In this document: positions 16,168 to 24,510 of the stretch, piece by piece
How positions within the stretch are numbered: the stretch's first letter is position 1
Layout of the letters: each line of letters begins with the position of its first letter
Assembly (NCBI GenBank): GCA_009377495.1
Contig: WHTZ01000003.1
Coordinates: forward strand, 151,894 to 215,893
Length of the DNA: 64,000 nt
Reading direction: 5' to 3'
Origin: Luteitalea sp.
Lineage (GTDB): Bacteria > Acidobacteriota > Vicinamibacteria > Vicinamibacterales > Vicinamibacteraceae
Made by a program: the position numbers and the translations under genes
Notes under the pieces: model-generated
What the model saw: the letters and a program-made list of their open reading frames with translations, nothing else
Told to the model about the DNA's origin: nothing
The model's database searches: none

Positions 16168-16897
16168 TGCCGAGCGTCTGCCGGTGGCCAGAGCGCACGC
16201 GGCTGACTCCATGGCGCATGGTGACGCGATACCGTCCGCGGGTGCCTTGGACCGGTCGATGATGGACGGCAAAGATCACGCCGTCCCCCTGCCCGATCGG
16301 CACGACTTCGGCGCGCGACTGCATGCGCGGCCGCTGCTCGGTGAGCACGAGCTCGCCGCCCGTGAAGTCGTGCCCTGGCACCGACAGCAGGAAGGCAACC
16401 TGTAGCGGGAAGACGTGCTCTCCATAGAGATCTTGATGCAGGCAGTTGTAATCGCCCTCGCCATACTGCAGGAGGAGCGGCGTCGGCTTGGTCTGGCCAG
16501 CCCGATGACATCGATCGATGAACGTCGCGTGGTCGTCCGGATACCGAATGTCGACACCCAGTTGGTCGTTCCATCGGTTGGCGATGGCGGCCAACGGTGG
16601 ATAGAATGCGCGACGCAGATCCGCCACCAGATCCGGCAAGGGCGACGCGAAGTATTTGTACTCGCCCCGCCCGAAGCCGTGGCGCGCCATCACGATTCGA
16701 CTGCGGAACCGCGCCTCCTCGGCGTAGAGCTCTGCCAATCCCGTGCACTCTGCCGTTGTGAGCAACGAGCTCGCAATCGCGCAGCCGTGCACATCGAGCT
16801 CCGCGGTGAGGCGGGGCCAGTCGAGCGCCGCGACGCGCGCGGGCACCGTGACGCGTGCGACACGATCGGCGTGCCCATGAAGGCTGCCACGCGTCAT
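16145..16897 (-). CDS. 2-oxoglutarate/Fe(II)-dependent oxygenase
   Basis: 250 residues from ATG 16897. The iron site is in the C-terminal half: CLHQDLYG supplies His-x-Asp, and GVIFAVHHRPV supplies the distal His. An Arg in YRVTMRHGVSRV is placed to bind 2-oxoglutarate. The layout is that of prolyl-hydroxylase-like oxygenases (COG3826-type), which are often found beside ada. It overlaps the ada stop by four bases (ATGA), so it is probably part of the alkylation-damage response. The substrate is not known and AlkB-type motifs are not clear. Its 3' end overlaps the convergent AhpC-like gene. Confidence 0.82.
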   Translation of the reverse strand: MTRGSLHGHADRVARVTVPARVAALDWPRLTAELDVHGCAIASSLLTTAECTGLAELYAEEARFRSRIVMARHGFGRGEYKYFASPLPDLVADLRRAFYPPLAAIANRWNDQLGVDIRYPDDHATFIDRCHRAGQTKPTPLLLQYGEGDYNCLHQDLYGEHVFPLQVAFLLSVPGHDFTGGELVLTEQRPRMQSRAEVVPIGQGDGVIFAVHHRPVQGTRGRYRVTMRHGVSRVRSGHRQTLGIIFHDAQ

Positions 16898-17979
16898 GAC
16901 GCTGCCTCCCGCTCGAGGAGCCGCCGCTTGCGCTCGAGCCCCCAGCGGTAACCCGAGAGCGTTCCGTCGTTCCGCACGACCCGGTGGCAGGGAATGGCAA
17001 CAGCGATGGCGTTCGACGCGCATGCCTGGCCTACGGCCCGCACGGCGTTCGGCGCACCGATACGCTCTGCGATGTCGGAGTAGGTCGCCGTCGTTCCGGC
17101 AGGAATCTCGCGCAGCGCCCGCCAGACGCGATGCTGGAAGACGGTGCCGCGCACGTCTAGGGGCAGGTCGAGGCCGTCCGCCGGCGCTTCCACGAAGCCG
17201 ACGACCTTGGCCACGAGCTGTTCGAAGTCGGAGTCGGCGCCAATCAGCTCCGCGTTGGAGAAACGGTCCTGCAGGTCGCGAAGCAGGGCATCAGGGTCGT
17301 CGCCGAACATGATGGCGCAAACCCCTTTGTCGGTAGCAGCAACCAGGATGGATCCAAGCGAGCACTCCGCCACCGCGAATCGAATCGTTGCGCCATGGCC
17401 GCCCGACCGGAATCGTGTCGGCGTCATACCCAGCGCCGCAGAGGAGGCGCTGTAGAACTGGCTGCTGGAGTTGAATCCGGCATCGTAGATCGCGGTGGTC
17501 ACCGTCTCGCTCTGGGACAACGTCGTCCGGACTCGCTCGGCCCGGTGCGCGGCCCCATACGCGCGTGGTGTCACGCCGGTGAGCGCCTTGAACACGCGAT
17601 GAAAGTGGAAGCGGCTCATGCCCACGGACTCGGCAAGCGCCTCGAGGCGCGGCATGTCGGCGGCTGTCTCGATCACCTGGCACGCCTTCGCCACGGCCGC
17701 AGCATGTTGCGTGGCGAGGGAAGCTCCATTCGGCCGGCACCGGCGGCATGGACGGAAACCGGCGCGTTCGGCCTCTTCGGCTGTCGCATGGAACCGGACG
17801 TGTTCGCACTTCGGCCGCCGCGCCGCGCAGGACGGCCGGCAATAGATGCCTGTCGTCTGGACCGAGTAATAGAAGCGCTCGTCTGCTTGCCAATCACGCC
17901 GCACGACCGCCGCCCAGCGATCCTCATCGCTCACAAAGCCCGACACGCTCGCATCTTCCTTCCTGGCCATGATCATCAT
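16894..17979 (-). CDS. ada: Bifunctional Ada: methylphosphotriester- and O6-methylguanine-DNA methyltransferase / transcriptional activator
   Basis: 361 residues with all three Ada parts. The N-terminal zinc domain has TTGIYCRPSCAARRP and FRPCRRCRPNG, giving Zn ligands Cys47, Cys51, Cys78 and Cys81. The AraC-type HTH has LAESVGMSRFHFHRVFKALT and AIYDAGFNSSSQFYS. The C-terminal alkyltransferase has IPCHRVV with acceptor Cys331. Methyl transfer to the N-terminal cysteine switches Ada into an activator of its own operon, so the coupled oxygenase downstream should be induced by alkylation. The intergenic 17980-18180 contains TTGACAGATATT at 18023, but no clear Ada box was identified by eye. Confidence 0.97.
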   Translation of the reverse strand: MMIMARKEDASVSGFVSDEDRWAAVVRRDWQADERFYYSVQTTGIYCRPSCAARRPKCEHVRFHATAEEAERAGFRPCRRCRPNGASLATQHAAAVAKACQVIETAADMPRLEALAESVGMSRFHFHRVFKALTGVTPRAYGAAHRAERVRTTLSQSETVTTAIYDAGFNSSSQFYSASSAALGMTPTRFRSGGHGATIRFAVAECSLGSILVAATDKGVCAIMFGDDPDALLRDLQDRFSNAELIGADSDFEQLVAKVVGFVEAPADGLDLPLDVRGTVFQHRVWRALREIPAGTTATYSDIAERIGAPNAVRAVGQACASNAIAVAIPCHRVVRNDGTLSGYRWGLERKRRLLEREAAS

Positions 17980-18180
17980 GATCGCACTCCTCGTGGTCTT
18001 CGGGCACGCTCCTGGCCCGCCCTTGACAGATATTGAACGAGGACACCTCGACTGGCACTCCGACTCTTGCTTTCAAACTTTTTGATGTAATGTTTGTCCG
18101 CACAGATGCCTCGGAGTGTGGAACTTCGCCTCCGGTCTCACCGTCAGAGTCTTATATATCGCCATAACAGGGGGTGCGCC

Positions 18181-18801
18181 GTGCATCGACTCGTCGTCGG
18201 AACCATTGCGATTGCCGCGGTCGCCTCAGCGTTGGTCGTCCAGCCAACGGCTTCGTCACCGGTCTCAGATGACGCGAACCGACTCGAGCGCCCGTTCGCC
18301 CCGGGTGGTCGCATCACGATGAACCTCTCCGCGGGCGACTACACGATTGAAGGATCGAGCGACGCCCGTATTCGGTTGCAATGGGAGACGAGAGATCCCG
18401 AGGACGCGCGCGATGTGAAGGTGCAAGCAAACGTCGAGGGCACGGACGCTCAGATCAAGACCGACGGCCCCTCGAACGGCTTCCGCGTCACCATCGAGAT
18501 TCCGGCGCGCTCCGACGTGTCCGTACGGCTCAGTGCGGGCGATCTCACCCTCCGCGATGTCGAGGGTCATAAAGACATCTCCGCGTGGGCCGGCGACCTG
18601 AAGATCGGCATTGGTCGCGCCGCTGATTATCGTCGCGTTGATGCGTCGGTGACGGCGGGTGATCTCCAGGCAGCACCGTTCAAGGTATCGAAGGGCGGCC
18701 TCTTCCGATCCTTTACGTGGGAGGGAAGCGGGCGCTATGACCTGCGAGCACGCCTCACGGCCGGCGACCTGACCTTGAGAGCATTCGAAGAACCCTTCTG
18801 A
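18181..18801 (+). CDS. DUF4097-type beta-strand repeat protein, exported
   Basis: About 206 residues from GTG 18181, preceded by AGGGGG. The N-terminal hydrophobic segment (VVGTIAIAAVASALVVQ) is a signal peptide or anchor. The rest is a repeated beta-strand pattern with recurring S-A-G-D-[YL]-T and T-A-G-D-L units (NLSAGDYTIEGSSDARIRLQ, RLSAGDLTLRDVEG, ARLTAGDLTLRAFEE), typical of the DUF4097 right-handed beta fold used by adhesin-like or anti-sigma-associated proteins. No partner sigma or anti-sigma gene is adjacent. Confidence 0.8.
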   Translation: MHRLVVGTIAIAAVASALVVQPTASSPVSDDANRLERPFAPGGRITMNLSAGDYTIEGSSDARIRLQWETRDPEDARDVKVQANVEGTDAQIKTDGPSNGFRVTIEIPARSDVSVRLSAGDLTLRDVEGHKDISAWAGDLKIGIGRAADYRRVDASVTAGDLQAAPFKVSKGGLFRSFTWEGSGRYDLRARLTAGDLTLRAFEEPF

Positions 18802-18849
18802 TCCGCGTATCGCATATTCACGAGACAGCGTTAGGATTCGGACGAGTCC

Positions 18850-19626
18850 TCAGTTGGTCGACAGCTGCGCTCGAGCCTTTTCCACATCCCGGTGGAACAC
18901 GAAGAGCGGGTCCGCGTTCTCGGCTCGCGTGGTGAAGTTCCAGGTGCGGCCACCCTCCTGTTCCACTCGTAAGGTCTTGTCGAGATAGTCCACACGAAAG
19001 GTGCCTAGTTGGCCCCATGGAAAGGAAAACGCATGGTCGCCCTGGGAGGGCTCATATCTCAAGCCCTTGACGGAGGCAGCGAGACGTCCTTCACAGGAGC
19101 CAAACGCGTGCTTGTGAACAACATCGACCGCGTCGTCAAGCGTGACCTGTTTTAGCTCGATATCGACGCTCGTCGTCTCGTCGCCAATCTCGATCGTGCG
19201 CACGACCGCGTCGTAGCCGTCCGCGACCACGTTCAATTGATGTGTTCCCGGCGTGACGTTCCGTGTCACGAGCGGCGTCTTCCCGAGGAACTTGCGGTTG
19301 ATGAAAACCATCGCGCCGGCGACGTCACTGTCGACGCGCAGCTCCGGCGACGGCGGCTCGACAGCGGGCGGCGGCGGACTCGTAGGCGTCGGTGAATCGC
19401 GCGGGCGCGCCGAAGCTGGCGGCCTCGCGGGGCGAGATGTCGCAGCGTCTGGCACACCGTCATCTGTGGTGGGGCGACTCGGTGCCGACGGGGCGGCGGT
19501 CGGAGCGGTATGGTCGTCGGTAACCCGATTCAGATACCAGGCCAGCCCACCGCTGAGAACGAGCGCCACGAGCCCAACCGCCGCGAGCGACCCGCGGACG
19601 CGAGGAGTCTGCGATTGACCGAGCAT
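18850..19626 (-). CDS. PEGA-domain membrane-anchored protein
   Basis: 258 residues from ATG 19626: one N-terminal membrane helix (AAVGLVALVLSGGLAWYLN), a long Pro/Ser/Thr/Ala-rich linker (about residues 45-110), then a PEGA domain (LRVDSDVAGAMVFINRKFLG, GTHQLNVVADGYD). A C-terminal domain of ~90 residues follows, with a lone cysteine in AFGSCEG and FRVDYLDKTLRVEQEGGR. PEGA domains are surface or periplasmic beta modules linked to cell-wall or S-layer proteins. The linker suggests it spans the periplasm. The C-terminal part is not recognised. Confidence 0.85.
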   Translation of the reverse strand: MLGQSQTPRVRGSLAAVGLVALVLSGGLAWYLNRVTDDHTAPTAAPSAPSRPTTDDGVPDAATSRPARPPASARPRDSPTPTSPPPPAVEPPSPELRVDSDVAGAMVFINRKFLGKTPLVTRNVTPGTHQLNVVADGYDAVVRTIEIGDETTSVDIELKQVTLDDAVDVVHKHAFGSCEGRLAASVKGLRYEPSQGDHAFSFPWGQLGTFRVDYLDKTLRVEQEGGRTWNFTTRAENADPLFVFHRDVEKARAQLSTN

Positions 19627-19702
19627 AGAAGTACGGTAGCGTACTCGTCCATCACTTCGGGAGCGGCACACGGATGCGCGCGCGCCAGCTCATCGGACGA
19701 GT

Positions 19703-19830
19703 CTACGGAGGAAACATGATTGCGCGACTGTGGTGCGCCGCTCGGCGTGCGGGGACCCAGGCCGCGAGACACGCCGCAAGACCAAGTGTGACGGCAACAG
19801 CCGCGAATGTCAGCGGATGGCTCCTGGCGT
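19703..19830 (-). pseudogene. ADOP permease C-terminal remnant
   Basis: Read on the minus strand from about 19829, the sequence gives ARSHPLTFAAVAVTLGLAAC, then LAAWVPARRAAHHSR, ending at 19703. This is the typical last membrane helix and closing motif of an ADOP/MacB-like permease (compare LAPARRAM at the end of the permease at 2-820). No upstream part of such a gene is present: the preceding bases belong to the IclR coding region in another frame. This is a deletion scar that now abuts the IclR 3' end. Confidence 0.6.
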
Positions 19831-20709
19831 GCATCCGCCGAGGTATCCGAGTTGCCGCGAGATACCGATGGCAGCCTGCTTCACCTGATCGGCAAGTGTG
19901 TCGCAATTCTCCGTGTCGATTCGCCTGGTGCTGCCGGTCACGCTGACGGCCGCCACCACACTGCCGTCCCAGTTGAAAACCGGTGCCCCAATACATCTCC
20001 CCCCGATCTCTTCCTCCTCATCGTCCAGCGCATAACCGAGCCGCCGTGTTCTCACCAGCTCTTCCTTCAGTCGCGCGAGAGACACGATCGTATTCTCGTT
20101 GTGGCGGAGCAGGCCCTTGTTTCGAATGATCTGGTCTACGTCTCCCTCTGGCAGAGACGCGATCAGGCACTTTCCGAGGCTCGTACAATGGACGTCCATC
20201 CGTTTTCCTACCCACGTTGCCACCCGGTGGACGCCTGGAAGGTCCACCTTCGCGATGAGCGCCACCTCGCCACGGTCGAGAATGGCCATGTGAACGGTAA
20301 GCCCTGTGTTGGCCACGAGGGCTCGCAACAGAGGGGCCGCCCGTTCCCGCAAGACGATGCCATCGATCGCCATGTTGGCGATGCTCACGAGCTTCAATCC
20401 GCTCATGTAACGACCGGTGGCCTCATCGCGTTGCAGATATCCGTGCCGCTCGAACGTGAGCAGCAGGCAGTGCACCGAGCTCTTCGGGAAATCGAGGCTG
20501 CGCGCTAGTTGAGAAAAGGTCAGCCCACTCTTCGAGCTGGCGACGAGCTCGAGGATCGCGAGCGCGCGTTCCAGTGCTGGCACGGACGGCGTTCTCGAAG
20601 CTGGCGCCGCTCGCACGCGGGTCGAGCGGATCTGGTGAGCGTTTGGCACAGAGGCATGGTCGGCCGGGCGGGTCGCCTCCCTACCGGTGAGTGAGAACCG
20701 TTCTCGCAT
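19810..20709 (-). CDS. IclR family transcriptional regulator
   Basis: 299 residues. The winged-helix DNA-binding domain (PALERALAILELVASSKSGL, ARSLDFPKSSVHCLLLTFER) starts near residue 45, and the IclR effector domain follows (CTSLGKCLIASLPEGDV, EEIGGRCIGAPVFNWDGSVV). ATG 20709 is preferred over 20757 because GGAAGGG lies nine bases upstream. The N-terminal ~40 residues are Arg/Ala-rich and unusual. The last residues (GGCTPGAIR) run into the ADOP scar, so the natural C terminus may have been replaced. It is divergent from the SDR gene with an 84-bp gap and probably controls it, perhaps with the wider catabolic cluster. Confidence 0.9.
   Translation of the reverse strand: MRERFSLTGREATRPADHASVPNAHQIRSTRVRAAPASRTPSVPALERALAILELVASSKSGLTFSQLARSLDFPKSSVHCLLLTFERHGYLQRDEATGRYMSGLKLVSIANMAIDGIVLRERAAPLLRALVANTGLTVHMAILDRGEVALIAKVDLPGVHRVATWVGKRMDVHCTSLGKCLIASLPEGDVDQIIRNKGLLRHNENTIVSLARLKEELVRTRRLGYALDDEEEEIGGRCIGAPVFNWDGSVVAAVSVTGSTRRIDTENCDTLADQVKQAAIGISRQLGYLGGCTPGAIR
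20693..20705. promoter_or_regulatory. Palindrome GAGAACCGTTCTC at the IclR start
   Basis: A perfect 6-1-6 inverted repeat a few bases inside the IclR coding sequence (just after ATG 20709) and ~90 bp from the divergent SDR start. Its position suits an autoregulatory operator, but no second copy was noticed in the window. Confidence 0.35.
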
Positions 20710-20793
20710 TGTGAAAGACCCTTCCGCCCGCTCGACGGACGATCGCGGGCGCCTCATTTCTTCCAGTGTATGGGATTATGACGGACCCGAGGC

Positions 20794-21594
20794 GTGGCTC
20801 CAATTGACACTGACGCCGCCGCGCTCCAGAATGCCGACGCGCCTATGAATCGACTCAGCCACAAGGCGGCCATCGTCACTGGAGCGGCCCATGGGATAGG
20901 CCGTGCTATCAGCGAGCTGTTCGCCGAAGAGGGCGCTAGCGTGCTGCTCGTGGATATCGACGTCGACGCCGGCGAAGGAGCCGCGGCGGCCATTCGGCAG
21001 CGCGGTGGAGATGGAGCGTTCTGTCGAGCCGATGTGTCCTCGGTCGAGGATGTGGTGAGCGCGGTGAGCGTGGCCTTCGAGAAGTGGGGTCACATCGACG
21101 TGCTGTGCAACAATGCCGCGTATCTCGGAGAGTTCCATGCCGTCCTGGAATCGACCCCGGAGGAATGGAGCAAGTGCATTGAGGTCTCTTTACTCGGCAC
21201 GCACCATTTCACCAAGGCGGTGTTACCTCACATGATCGCCCGCAAGCTGGGATCGATCGTGATCGTCGCCTCGGTTCAAGCGATGGTCGGCTGCGCCTCG
21301 TCGGTGGCTTACACGGCAATCAAGGCGAGTCTCCTCGGCTACGTGCTGAGCGCCGCGTACGACTACGGCCCATACAACGTGCGCGTGAACGCGCTCTGCC
21401 CAGGGGCAATTCAGACGCGCATCTCGCCCAAGCCTGGCGAGCCGCACTACGAGTGGCAGTGCGGCCAGACGATGCTTGGCCGCGTTGGCCGACCTCGTGA
21501 AGTCGCGCACGGCGCGGTATTTCTTGCCTCTGACGATGCGTCTTACATCACCGGTGCCGTGCTTCCGGTTGACGGCGGCTGGACGGCCAAGTGA
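20794..21594 (+). CDS. Short-chain dehydrogenase/reductase (SDR)
   Basis: 266 residues with the classical SDR features: the TGAAHGIGRA nucleotide-binding motif, an Asp at the end of beta-2 (VDID, suggesting NAD preference), CNNAA, a Ser near VASVQA, the catalytic YTAIK, and the PGAIQT segment. The C terminus ends in the usual GAVLPVDGGWTAK. It acts in the cytoplasm as an oxidoreductase on an alcohol or sugar. GTG 20794 has only a weak GAGG site; ATG 20845 (MNRLSHKAAIV) is a plausible shorter start. Divergent from the IclR regulator. Confidence 0.92.
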   Translation: MAPIDTDAAALQNADAPMNRLSHKAAIVTGAAHGIGRAISELFAEEGASVLLVDIDVDAGEGAAAAIRQRGGDGAFCRADVSSVEDVVSAVSVAFEKWGHIDVLCNNAAYLGEFHAVLESTPEEWSKCIEVSLLGTHHFTKAVLPHMIARKLGSIVIVASVQAMVGCASSVAYTAIKASLLGYVLSAAYDYGPYNVRVNALCPGAIQTRISPKPGEPHYEWQCGQTMLGRVGRPREVAHGAVFLASDDASYITGAVLPVDGGWTAK

Positions 21595-21607
21595 CGAATA
21601 CAGGCGA

Positions 21608-24358
21608 CTAGGGTGGTGTCAGTGCGTTGAGCTCGTCTACGCCAATGCCAATCGGCGGCGCGAAATCTCGGCCGGTCGCATAGCGCAGTAGCCGGTCGAA
21701 CAGATAGATAGCCTCGGGATACGCCTCGTCCAGGTGCTCGCGGAGACGGAGGGTTGTCACCATTAGGCGACCCTCTCCGATCCGCGCTTCGAAGATGTAT
21801 CCCACACGCGACAGATCCTTGGACTTGCTCAGAAAACCCGTCGTGGTGCGGGTGCCGCCCACGATCGGCTGAAAGTCCTTCGGCCACTCATCGAGGGGGA
21901 ACGGGACTCCACCGTCCAGCAGGTTGTAGAACTGGAGGTCGCAGAAGCCGTCGTGCGGGAAGCCGTCGAGAGCAGGATGGTTGTGTACCATGGTGCCCTG
22001 CGCGCCCCCTGCCTCCGGAAAGAACCCGGCTTCAGCGCGCGGCTGCACCTGGCCGCGGTCAGCCAGCAGCCACACGCGTCCACCAGAGCGGAGAAATCGG
22101 ACGGCCGCATCGTCCAACACGGAGGTAATCCACAGGCCATCGGCGCCACCACGGGGGGCCTCCGGTCGCACGAACGGGTAGAGCCTGGCGATGCCTGCCC
22201 ATTTGACGGTCGAGTAGACTGACGTGTCTGGATGCCGCAGCAAGGCGCTGCGCGGAAACGCCCAGAACGCCCACCGGTTGGTGTGTTTGCCATTTACGGT
22301 CACGACCAACTCCAGTCTCTGCGCCTCCTTACCAGGCACCGGACCGATCGTGATCTGCGAGACCCCTTGCACCGATCCCATGGGGACGCTGACGCGGAGG
22401 TTCTCCTCATGGGCGATGAGTTGTTCGTTCGCCAGCAGCTTCCACGAGAGTCGCGCATCACGCAGATCATCGGAGCCGTAGTTCGAGATGCTCACCGCGA
22501 TATTCTTGGTGACGTCACTCCAGAGCGTCCGGTCATGGACGTCGGCGTCGATCAGCGGAAGGACCGGGCTGTTGATCTCCTGCCCGTCCCTCGGTGAAAT
22601 GCCTTTGGGCCGCCAAAAGTAATCGAACCAGCCCTCTTCCCACGAGTCACCCTCGCCGGTCCCGCCTGGGAAGTCCACGATGAGCCAGTAGTGATACCCC
22701 GTGATGTCTCCCCGCCGCCGGACCCTCTCTATTTGCGCTTTGCGACCGAGGTGCTGGAGGCGCTGTGAGTGCCGAACGTAGAGTGGGTACTGCGCGGCCA
22801 AGCCGTTCTCCTCCACCCACTGCTTCTTCGCCTCCAGCCAGGTGGGCAGCAGTACACCGGTGAGCTCGTCGATGAGCGAGATGTCTGGCAGCGAGCAGTA
22901 GTAGCCGCCAAACTCATGCTTCACGGTCGGTAGGTCGGGCAGGCCTTCGCCGAAGTGGCTCACCATATCGGTCGGTCGCACCACGTGCCCATCGTTGGAG
23001 AGCACGAGCCCATCGGGATGCAGCGCCTTGGCAAGGTGGTAGAAATCGGCCACGGTCTCGAGAAGGCGCTCCCGCTCGTCCTCGGTCGCCAGCCAGCTCA
23101 GATTGAGCTCGTTGCCAAAGGCGATGGAGAGCAGCGAGGGTCGATTGCGGTAGGTGCGGAGAACGCGCTCGAGCTCACCTCGCAAGAGGTCTTGATGTGG
23201 CAAGAAGTATTGCGTGTAAGCGACCGGAAGCTCTGCCATCACCAACATGCCGGCTTCGTCGGCCGCGTGGAAGAAGGCTTCGGCGGGTGTCATCGAATGA
23301 TACCGGACCGCATTGAACCCGAAGCTCCGCGCCAGCCGCAAGCGCTTCAGGTAGGTCTCGCGCGACGCTGGAGGGAAGCCCGTGAGCACTTCGATGTTGT
23401 CGTCGCCGTAGCCGCGTAGATAGAGCGGCTTGCCGTTCAGCAACAGCACATTGCCGCGCGTCGTCACCTGCCGCACGCCGAAGCGCTCCTCCACGCGGTC
23501 GTATTCGCGGTCGCTGTGCCACAGCGCGATGGTCGCGTTGTAAAGGTGGGGATGTTCGGGCGACCAGAGCCGGGCGTTGGGAATCGATAGTGCGAGCTCG
23601 ACCTCGGTGTCTCCGCCCGGTTGCACCCGCAGTGCTGCGCTACCCTCGGAGTCGGGCGAGACCGATACGCGGATCTCGGCAGGATACGCCTGTGTCGCCT
23701 GGCTGCGAACCGTGATCAGGAACTTCGTAATCTTGCTGTCCACGTCGGAGCGGATGTAGACATCCTCGATCCACGTCGGCTCGGTGGCCTGCAGCTCCAC
23801 GCTACCGTAGATGCCGCCCCAGTTGCCGATGTAGTTCAGCATTCCCGTGAGGCGACTCGGCTCCTGCTCCCGCGGGGACTCTGTGGGTGCCGATCCAGGA
23901 TTGGAGACCCTAATCGCAATCACGTTGTCCGAGTCGGGTCGTACGTGGTTGGTGACGTCGAACCAGAACGGCGTACTGAAGCCGCGATGCTCCCCGATCC
24001 TCGCACCGTTGAAAAAGAGGGTGGTCTCGCGATGGGCGCCGCCGATGCGCAGCCTCACGACCTTCTGTTTCCACTCCGCCGGGAGCGCAACGGTCCGCCG
24101 GTACCACGCGGTGCCCGCATAGTCGTGCCGCAGGCTCCCCGACCTCGTCCCGAATCCCTGCGCCTGCCAGGCGCCGGGCACCTCGATTGAGTCGTCGAAC
24201 GGGGTTGCCGTCGCATGCCACCTCTGGACCTCCCCTTCATTTCGGGGGTCCAGCCGGAATTCCCACGTGCCGTTCAGATCGAGCCGCGTCCGCTGGGCGT
24301 GGCACACGGTGGGCACGAGGGCTGCGATCACGACGATGAACGCTGTCCGCAGCAGCAT
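21608..24358 (-). CDS. Exported glycoside hydrolase family 2 enzyme
   Basis: 916 residues from ATG 24358 with a signal peptide (LLRTAFIVVIAALVPTVCHA). The GH2 order is clear: an N-terminal sugar-binding jelly roll (DLNGTWEFRLDP, VPGAWQAQGFG, YAGTAWYRRTVALP), an Ig-like domain, then a TIM barrel with LNGKPLYLRGYG. The acid/base Glu417 is in AFGNELN and the probable nucleophile Glu482 is in KHEFGGYY. The C-terminal ~250 residues include a ThuA/glutamine-amidotransferase-like stretch (SGGRVWLLADRGQV), as in multi-domain GH2 proteins. Probably releases a beta-linked sugar or uronic acid from glycans or glycosides in the periplasm. Substrate unknown. Confidence 0.9.
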   Translation of the reverse strand: MLLRTAFIVVIAALVPTVCHAQRTRLDLNGTWEFRLDPRNEGEVQRWHATATPFDDSIEVPGAWQAQGFGTRSGSLRHDYAGTAWYRRTVALPAEWKQKVVRLRIGGAHRETTLFFNGARIGEHRGFSTPFWFDVTNHVRPDSDNVIAIRVSNPGSAPTESPREQEPSRLTGMLNYIGNWGGIYGSVELQATEPTWIEDVYIRSDVDSKITKFLITVRSQATQAYPAEIRVSVSPDSEGSAALRVQPGGDTEVELALSIPNARLWSPEHPHLYNATIALWHSDREYDRVEERFGVRQVTTRGNVLLLNGKPLYLRGYGDDNIEVLTGFPPASRETYLKRLRLARSFGFNAVRYHSMTPAEAFFHAADEAGMLVMAELPVAYTQYFLPHQDLLRGELERVLRTYRNRPSLLSIAFGNELNLSWLATEDERERLLETVADFYHLAKALHPDGLVLSNDGHVVRPTDMVSHFGEGLPDLPTVKHEFGGYYCSLPDISLIDELTGVLLPTWLEAKKQWVEENGLAAQYPLYVRHSQRLQHLGRKAQIERVRRRGDITGYHYWLIVDFPGGTGEGDSWEEGWFDYFWRPKGISPRDGQEINSPVLPLIDADVHDRTLWSDVTKNIAVSISNYGSDDLRDARLSWKLLANEQLIAHEENLRVSVPMGSVQGVSQITIGPVPGKEAQRLELVVTVNGKHTNRWAFWAFPRSALLRHPDTSVYSTVKWAGIARLYPFVRPEAPRGGADGLWITSVLDDAAVRFLRSGGRVWLLADRGQVQPRAEAGFFPEAGGAQGTMVHNHPALDGFPHDGFCDLQFYNLLDGGVPFPLDEWPKDFQPIVGGTRTTTGFLSKSKDLSRVGYIFEARIGEGRLMVTTLRLREHLDEAYPEAIYLFDRLLRYATGRDFAPPIGIGVDELNALTPP

Positions 24359-24510
24359 GGTTACTTGTACCCACCTCGCAGGATCGTCGCAAGGCGAGGC
24401 GTCGCAGGTGCGCGCCGTTCCTCCTATTAGCTGGAAACAAAGCGCGGTGCCAGCGGCCTCGTCCTCGAACATATCGAGTGCGCATGAGAAGATCCCAGCC
24501 GGGTCAAACG

